The position numbers and the translations under genes are program-made. The notes beneath the pieces were generated by a model. That model had not been told where the DNA came from, searched no databases, and saw only the letters and a list, made by a program, of their open reading frames with translations. Below are positions 6,199 to 10,611 of a stretch of 10,611 bases of DNA, piece after piece (within the stretch, counting starts at the first letter, position 1; the number at the start of each line of letters is the position of its first letter). The stretch is taken from contig DATLFS010000102.1 in assembly GCA_035540935.1 (NCBI GenBank), positions 1-10,611 of the forward strand, read 5' to 3'. The stretch is from DATLFS01 sp035540935. Its GTDB lineage: Bacteria; Actinomycetota; CADDZG01; WHSQ01.

Positions 6199-7305
6199 AT
6201 GACCAAGACTCCGCTCGTCACCGCGATGTTCCTCGTCGTCGCCCTTGGGTTGCCTGCCGCGCCCACCAGCGCCGGCCCCACGGTCGGGGGGTTCGCCTCC
6301 GACGGCGTCGAGTACGTCGGCCACGTCCCGCTGAACAACGACACCGCCGGCGCTCGTCTGCTGGACGGCTACCTCTACCTCACGACGTCTACGGCACTCC
6401 ACATCTACGACGTCTCCGAGCCCGAAGCGCCTCGGCGGGTCGGCGTGCACCCTCTTCCGCAGCAGCCCTATTTCGCGGAGGAGGACGTCGACACCAACGG
6501 CAAGATCCTCCTCATATCGAGCCTCGGGACGCTGTTCGTGTTCGATGTGGAGGACAAGGAGAACCCGCAGATCCTGGCGCAACTCGCGGGTACGGACGAG
6601 CACACGTTCTCGTGCGTTCTGTACTGCACCTATGCGTACGGCTCTGAGGGGGCCATCGTCGATCTTCGCAAGCCGGACTCCCCGAGGGTCGTCGGAGACT
6701 GGACGGAGGGCAAACCCGCAACCAACTCCCACGACGTGACCGAGGTCGCACGCGGGATGGTCGTCACTTCGTCTCAGCCTCTAATGCTGCTGGACGCACG
6801 GCGGAACCCGCGCAAGCCGAAGCTCCTCGCGATGGGCGGGAACGACGACGGCCGCTTCATGCACGGGAATCTCTGGCCGCGCAAGATGAAGGACAGGTTC
6901 CTCCTGGTGGGTGGCGAATCCGGCGGGCCGTCGTGTGACAATCCGTCGGCCGCGTTCATGACGTGGGACGCCTCGAAGTGGAAGAGGACCCGAACGTTCA
7001 CGATGATCGACGAGTATCGGGTCGAGCGGGGGCTCCCGACGGACGGGGATCAGGTTGCCGACCTCTACTGCGCGCACTGGTTCTCGACCCATCCCGCCTA
7101 CAAGGACGGCGGTTTGGTCGCGATGGCGTGGTACGAGCACGGGACGCGCTTCCTGCAGATCGACAAGACCGGGAAGATCTCCGAAGCGGGATGGTTCATC
7201 CCCTACGCGGGATCGACGTCCGCCGCCTATTGGGTGACGGACGAGATCGTGTACGCGGTCGATTACAACCGCGGTCTCGACATCCTTCGCTTCACGAGCG
7301 GCTGA
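6199..7305 (+). CDS. secreted LVIVD-repeat beta-propeller protein (copy 2)
   Basis: A 368-residue paralogue of the LVIVD protein at 4248-5405. The signal peptide has its hydrophobic core at about 6-19 and is likely cleaved after PTSA (25). The mature start GPTVGGFASDGVEYV closely matches copy 1. LVIVD-like strands include LHIYDVSEPEAPRRVG (67-82), LFVFDVEDKENPQIL (112-126), AIVDLRKPDSPRVVG (152-166) and LMLLDARRNPRKPKLL (195-210). Cysteines C139, C143, C246 and C291 and histidines H135, H178, H222, H293, H298 and H314 match those of copy 1. The middle has diverged while the C-terminal third is nearly the same. The ATG has GGTGGAG 11 bases upstream. It lies 40 bases after the AlkB-like gene and its last 14 bases overlap the convergent GH57 gene. 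Function unknown; retention of the Cys and His set suggests both copies are functional. Confidence 0.85.
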   Translation: MTKTPLVTAMFLVVALGLPAAPTSAGPTVGGFASDGVEYVGHVPLNNDTAGARLLDGYLYLTTSTALHIYDVSEPEAPRRVGVHPLPQQPYFAEEDVDTNGKILLISSLGTLFVFDVEDKENPQILAQLAGTDEHTFSCVLYCTYAYGSEGAIVDLRKPDSPRVVGDWTEGKPATNSHDVTEVARGMVVTSSQPLMLLDARRNPRKPKLLAMGGNDDGRFMHGNLWPRKMKDRFLLVGGESGGPSCDNPSAAFMTWDASKWKRTRTFTMIDEYRVERGLPTDGDQVADLYCAHWFSTHPAYKDGGLVAMAWYEHGTRFLQIDKTGKISEAGWFIPYAGSTSAAYWVTDEIVYAVDYNRGLDILRFTSG

Positions 7306-8773
7306 TCGCCGCTCGCGCGTCGTTCTCGAGGACGCGCAGGAAGATGTCGGCCCCCGTTCCCTGCTCGGGCACGTTGGATCGGGCGGTGGCGAGGGTCCCG
7401 ACGAATTCGTCGATCGGAACGGGCGCGCCGAGTTCGTCGATGAGCTCGAGGGCGCGGGCGGCGTACCTCAGGATCTGAACCGTCTCGATCCCCGATAGAT
7501 CGTTGAAGAACCAGGCGCACGACGTGAACATCGCGAGCGCGTTCCGCTGCATGTCGAGGAGGATCTTGCCGCGGGCGACCTCGTCCGGATCGAGCGATCG
7601 CCCCGCCTCCCGGCGAACGAACTCTTCGTCCTCGATCCGGCTCAGAACCACCTGTATGTAGCGATCGCGCGCGCCCCACGGATCGCGGAAGATCATGTGC
7701 CCCAGCCGCGCATAAGCGTCGTCCGCCCCCGCCTTCGCGATCTCGAGAGCAGTTCGGAGCGGCAATCTCCACGACTGATTCCATCCGGGCTCGCCCCCTG
7801 TCGAGCACCCGCAGTCGCGCTTCCAGCGCCCGACGCCGTGGAAGCAGGACCAGGAGCTTCCCTCGCCCTCGACCAGGCGGACCTCGCCCGCCGGCGGATT
7901 GGCAGCGAGCTCGGCGGCGTAGTTCGTCACTTCGATGCCGCGGGCGGGAGCCTCCGTGAATAGCGCATATGCGAGCCCGAGGTCGGAGAACTTCTGATGA
8001 TGTCCGTACGTCTCGCCGTCGGTGGCTGCATTCACGATGCCGTAGCCGCGCGACCGGTCGGCGAAGAGGTCCACGAAGCGCGACGCCGACGACGGCGCGC
8101 GCTCGAAGGCGATGGCGCGGCTGATCTCGGCGTCGTAGAAGAAGATCGCAAGACTTCGGCCGGAGCCGTCGGGGTGCGCGAAGCGGTATGCGACCCGCGT
8201 GTCGAGCGGCTCGTCCCGCACGTCGTTCCACGGCCCGCCGTCGAGCCTCCACAGGGCCGCCTGATAGGGCGCGAGAACGGTGAAGGTGATGCCCTCGTCG
8301 ATCAGCTCTGCGAGGACGTCTTCGTTGGCGGCAGTCTCGGCGAGCCACATGCCCTCGGGCTCGCGACCGAACCGGTGTCGGAAATCGGCTACACCCCAGC
8401 GGATCTCGGTACGGACATCGCGCCGACGGGCGAGCGGGAGGATCGAGTGGTGGTATGCCTGCGCGAGCGCGTTGCCACGCCCGACTCGCGCGATGCTCGC
8501 CGCATCCGCCTCCAGGATGCGCGCGTATTCGTCCGGGCCAGCGGCCTCCATCCAGCCCAGGAGCGTCGGCCCGATGTTGAAGGAGATGCGCTCGAAGTTG
8601 TTGACCTCACGGCCGTCGATCTGGACGCGGGTGTTCGGGCGGTAGCACTCGTCGTGGACGCGCTCGTTCCAGTCGTGGAACGGCGCGGCCGAGGGTTGCT
8701 CGTCAACCTCGCCCGTCCACGGGTTCTCCCGCGGCGGCTGATAGAAGTGGCCGTGCACCACGATCCTCGACAC
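7292..8773 (-). CDS. glycoside hydrolase family 57 protein with (short) DUF3536 region
   Basis: A 493-residue cytoplasmic glycosidase of the GH57 type; the family includes alpha-amylases, 4-alpha-glucanotransferases and branching enzymes acting on alpha-glucans. Visible blocks: the N-terminal HGHFYQPP (7-14), GMWLAE (141-146) with the expected nucleophile E146, and ATDGETYGHH (250-259) with the expected acid/base D252. The region from about 300 on resembles DUF3536, but the protein stops soon after NVPEQGTGADIF (467-478). As I recall, proteins with this arrangement are often around 800 residues, so this one appears to lack the C-terminal part. GTG 8773 was chosen because conserved sequence begins at once (SRIVVHGHF) and TACCCT lies seven bases upstream. 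The longer open frame to 9073 would cover the divergent gene. It shares the window with glgB, which supports a role in storage polysaccharide. The exact substrate is not known. Confidence 0.87.
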   Translation of the reverse strand: MSRIVVHGHFYQPPRENPWTGEVDEQPSAAPFHDWNERVHDECYRPNTRVQIDGREVNNFERISFNIGPTLLGWMEAAGPDEYARILEADAASIARVGRGNALAQAYHHSILPLARRRDVRTEIRWGVADFRHRFGREPEGMWLAETAANEDVLAELIDEGITFTVLAPYQAALWRLDGGPWNDVRDEPLDTRVAYRFAHPDGSGRSLAIFFYDAEISRAIAFERAPSSASRFVDLFADRSRGYGIVNAATDGETYGHHQKFSDLGLAYALFTEAPARGIEVTNYAAELAANPPAGEVRLVEGEGSSWSCFHGVGRWKRDCGCSTGGEPGWNQSWRLPLRTALEIAKAGADDAYARLGHMIFRDPWGARDRYIQVVLSRIEDEEFVRREAGRSLDPDEVARGKILLDMQRNALAMFTSCAWFFNDLSGIETVQILRYAARALELIDELGAPVPIDEFVGTLATARSNVPEQGTGADIFLRVLENDARAAISRS

Positions 8774-8780
8774 GGCGGCA

Positions 8781-8786
8781 AGGGTA
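8781..8786 (-). promoter_or_regulatory. possible -10 box of a leaderless promoter for the GH57 gene
   Basis: On the - strand TACCCT fits TANNNT and ends seven bases before the GTG at 8773. Transcription would therefore begin at or next to the start codon, a common actinobacterial arrangement. No Shine-Dalgarno site is seen in the 20 bases before the GTG. No good -35 match is visible, so this rests on spacing alone. Confidence 0.4.
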
Positions 8787-8814
8787 CCGAGCGCGACGCC
8801 GGTGCCGGTGCGAC

Positions 8815-8820
8815 TACGAT
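8815..8820 (+). promoter_or_regulatory. possible -10 box of a leaderless promoter for the sugar dehydrogenase gene
   Basis: TACGAT fits TANNNT and is followed by CGCGCG and then the ATG at 8827, putting the expected transcription start on the ATG itself. The bases before the ATG contain no Shine-Dalgarno site. A convincing -35 is absent. It faces the proposed GH57 -10 box across 28 bases in the same 53-bp intergenic gap. Confidence 0.45.
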
Positions 8821-8826
8821 CGCGCG

Positions 8827-9945
8827 ATGAGACGCCTCCTGGCGGCGACGATCGCCGCCGGTCTGTCGCTGCTCCCCGCTCCGGCCACCGGCGACGCGGC
8901 CCCCCGGATCGCCCTCGAGGTCGTGGTATCGGGCGTGGGCGCGCCCGTCGGCGTGGTGGACGCCGGGCGCGGGCGCCTGCTGATCGTGGGGCAAGACGGT
9001 CTGATCCACACCCTTCGGCGAGGTCGTCTCGCCGCGCGACCCTTCCTCGACCTGACCGAGAAAACCGAGGCATCGGGAGAGCAGGGCCTCCTTGGGCTGG
9101 CGCTGCACCCGCGCTTCGCTCGCAACGGCCGCCTGTTCGTGAACTACACCGACCTCAACGGCGACACCGTGGTGGCGGAGTACCGCGCCCGGCGAGGACG
9201 CGCGATCGCGGCGAGTGAGCGGGTGCTGCTCACCATCGACCAGCCTTTCGCGAACCACAACGGCGGCCACATGGACTTCGGGCCCGACGGCTACCTCTAC
9301 ATCGCTACCGGCGACGGCGGCCTCGCCGGCGATCCCATGCTGGCTGGCCGCAGGCTCGACACGCTCCTCGCGAAACTGCTGCGCATCGACGTCGACTCCG
9401 GTGATCCCTATGGGATCCCCGCAGACAACCCCTTCACCGGCGTGCCCGGCGCCCGCGGTGAGATCTGGGCGACGGGGCTCAGGAATCCCTGGCGCTTCTC
9501 CTTCGACGACGGGTCATTGTGGATCGCGGACGTCGGGCAGTTCGAGGTCGAGGAGGTGAACCGGGTGTCCGCCGACGACGCCGGCGTGGACTACGGCTGG
9601 AACCTCATGGAGGGTGACCGCTGCTTCCCCGCGACGGTCCAGTGCCCGGCGCCTCCCGGGATCGAGGCGCCCTACGCGGTCTACGGGCACGACCTCGGAT
9701 GCGCCGTCACCGGCGGCTACGTCTACCGCGGCCGGGAGGTCCCGGCCCTACGGGGCACTTACGTCTTCGCCGACTACTGCTCGGGGCTCGTCTTCGGCGT
9801 CCCGGCGCACGGACCGAGTCCGGCGGAACCGGTGGTGCTGCTCGAGTCGGGTCTTGCGATCTCGTCCTTCGGGCTCGACCGCAAGGGCCGGCTGTACGTC
9901 ACCGATCTCGCCGGGGGAGCGGTCTATCGCGTCGTCGCGCCCTGA
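8827..9945 (+). CDS. secreted PQQ-dependent glucose/sorbosone dehydrogenase (GSDH) family protein
   Basis: A 372-residue exported six-bladed propeller of the GSDH family (soluble glucose dehydrogenase, YliI/Asd, sorbosone dehydrogenase), which oxidises sugars outside the cytoplasm with PQQ. The signal peptide (RRLLAATIAAGLSLL) is probably cleaved near residues 20-25. Family blocks are EQGLLGLALHP (85-95), NHNGGHMDFGPDGYLYIATG (143-162) with H144 as the expected catalytic-base position, GLRNPWRFSFD (217-227) and DYGWNLMEG (255-263). Four cysteines (C266, C273, C292, C318) in the C-terminal third could form disulfides, fitting export. The gene is divergent from GH57 and its stop directly abuts the stop of the convergent glgB gene. 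No PQQ synthesis gene is in the window, so cofactor use is inferred from the family. The substrate is unknown. Confidence 0.87.
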   Translation: MRRLLAATIAAGLSLLPAPATGDAAPRIALEVVVSGVGAPVGVVDAGRGRLLIVGQDGLIHTLRRGRLAARPFLDLTEKTEASGEQGLLGLALHPRFARNGRLFVNYTDLNGDTVVAEYRARRGRAIAASERVLLTIDQPFANHNGGHMDFGPDGYLYIATGDGGLAGDPMLAGRRLDTLLAKLLRIDVDSGDPYGIPADNPFTGVPGARGEIWATGLRNPWRFSFDDGSLWIADVGQFEVEEVNRVSADDAGVDYGWNLMEGDRCFPATVQCPAPPGIEAPYAVYGHDLGCAVTGGYVYRGREVPALRGTYVFADYCSGLVFGVPAHGPSPAEPVVLLESGLAISSFGLDRKGRLYVTDLAGGAVYRVVAP

Positions 9946-10611
9946 TCACGTCCTGACGTGGAGCCACACGACGGCAAGCGGGGGAAGCGTCACGACGGCA
10001 GAGTGGTCGAGGCCGTTCCACGGAACCGCTTCGCTGCGGACCTGCCCGAGGTTCCCCTCGTCACTGCCTCCGTACGAGTCCGCATCCGTGTTCAGCACCT
10101 CGTGGTACGTCCCCGGCGCGGGCAGCCCGATCCGGTACCCGTCGCGGATCTCGGGGGAGAAGTTGCAGAGGCAGACCAGGAACTCACTCCGGCGCGCGTC
10201 GGTCCGGTAGAACGAGAGCACGTTCGCGTCGGCGTCCGACGCGTCGATCCATCTGAAACCTTCGGGTGAGAAGTCGACCTCCCACAGCGCAGGGATCCCG
10301 CGGTAGGTCTTGTTGAGATCGGCGACGAGCCGCTGCAGACCCTGATGCTCGTCGTAGTCCAGCAGGTGCCAGTCGAGGCTCTGGTCGTGGTTCCACTCGC
10401 GGCTCTGCGCGAACTCGCAGCCCATGAACAGCAGCTTCTTCCCGGGGTGCGCCCACATGTAGGCGTAGAGCGACCTGAGGTTGGCGAGTGCCTGCCACCG
10501 ATCGCCCGGCATCTTGCCGATCATCGAGCCCTTACCGTGCACGACCTCGTCGTGGCTGAAGGGAAGCACGAAATTCTCGGTGAACGCGTACCAGAGGCTG
10601 AACGTGAGTTG
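9946..10611 (-). CDS. glgB: 1,4-alpha-glucan branching enzyme (GlgB), C-terminal part; gene cut by the window edge
   Basis: The last 221 residues of a GH13 glycogen branching enzyme, which cuts alpha-1,4 chains and rejoins them as alpha-1,6 branches in glycogen. The frame is open through the right edge; the first residues there read QLTFSLWYAFTENF, directly followed by the signature VLPFSHDEVVHGKGSM. In the family the Asp of SHDEVVHG is the third catalytic carboxylate (D526 in E. coli); the other two catalytic residues lie outside. Next come GKKLLFMGCEFAQSREWN and SLDWHLLD, then the C-terminal beta domain with LSFYRTD, LVCLCNFSPE and a normal end at VVWLHVRT. A GTG within the piece at 10569 is internal and is not the start. 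Its stop abuts that of the sugar dehydrogenase with no gap. GlgB and the GH57 enzyme together suggest glycogen or related alpha-glucan metabolism. Confidence 0.95.
   Translation of the reverse strand, partial: QLTFSLWYAFTENFVLPFSHDEVVHGKGSMIGKMPGDRWQALANLRSLYAYMWAHPGKKLLFMGCEFAQSREWNHDQSLDWHLLDYDEHQGLQRLVADLNKTYRGIPALWEVDFSPEGFRWIDASDADANVLSFYRTDARRSEFLVCLCNFSPEIRDGYRIGLPAPGTYHEVLNTDADSYGGSDEGNLGQVRSEAVPWNGLDHSAVVTLPPLAVVWLHVRT

Noticed and set aside
8774..9073. N-terminal extension of the GH57 protein
   Set aside because: It would cover the divergent promoter gap and the start of the sugar dehydrogenase; the extra sequence is Arg/Gly/Pro-rich and unlike GH57.

Overview
The window is GC-rich throughout and densely packed. 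Several starts are GTG, neighbouring genes overlap by GTGA, and Shine-Dalgarno sites are often weak, with TANNNT boxes 6-7 bases before some starts. The PlsC tail (SWWLPAHLGG) and the LVIVD, GSDH and GH57/DUF3536 proteins also fit an actinobacterium, probably an uncultured environmental lineage. This assignment is inference; there is no rRNA or marker gene to confirm it.

Region 1 (1-5459, + strand) starts with two lipid or acyl-CoA genes joined by a GTGA overlap: a PlsC-type acyltransferase and a short crotonase-fold protein. Next come two exported proteins. The first is an 875-residue membrane-anchored protein with Asp-box repeats, an integrin-like von Willebrand A domain, a calcium-type Asp loop and a Gln-Ala linker. 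The second, 29 bases downstream behind a strong ribosome binding site, is a secreted LVIVD-type beta-propeller. A perfect 12-bp hairpin closes the unit.

Region 2 (5496-7305, + strand) holds an AlkB-like 2-oxoglutarate/Fe(II) dioxygenase and a second LVIVD propeller, a clear paralogue of the first. The paralogues share four cysteines and six histidines.

Region 3 (7292-10611) is carbohydrate-related. A GH57/DUF3536 glycosidase (- strand) and a secreted GSDH-type sugar dehydrogenase (+ strand) diverge from a 53-bp gap with a possible leaderless promoter on each strand. The 3' end of a glycogen branching enzyme gene (- strand) runs off the right edge. Both convergent junctions in this region are extremely tight: a 14-bp overlap at 7292-7305, and stop codons abutting at 9945/9946.

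The most unusual content is the pairing of the Asp-box/vWA surface protein with His- and Cys-conserved secreted propellers. I read it as a candidate uncharacterised cell-surface module. No mobile element, CRISPR array, tRNA or rRNA is visible, and no stretch over 300 bases lacks a gene.
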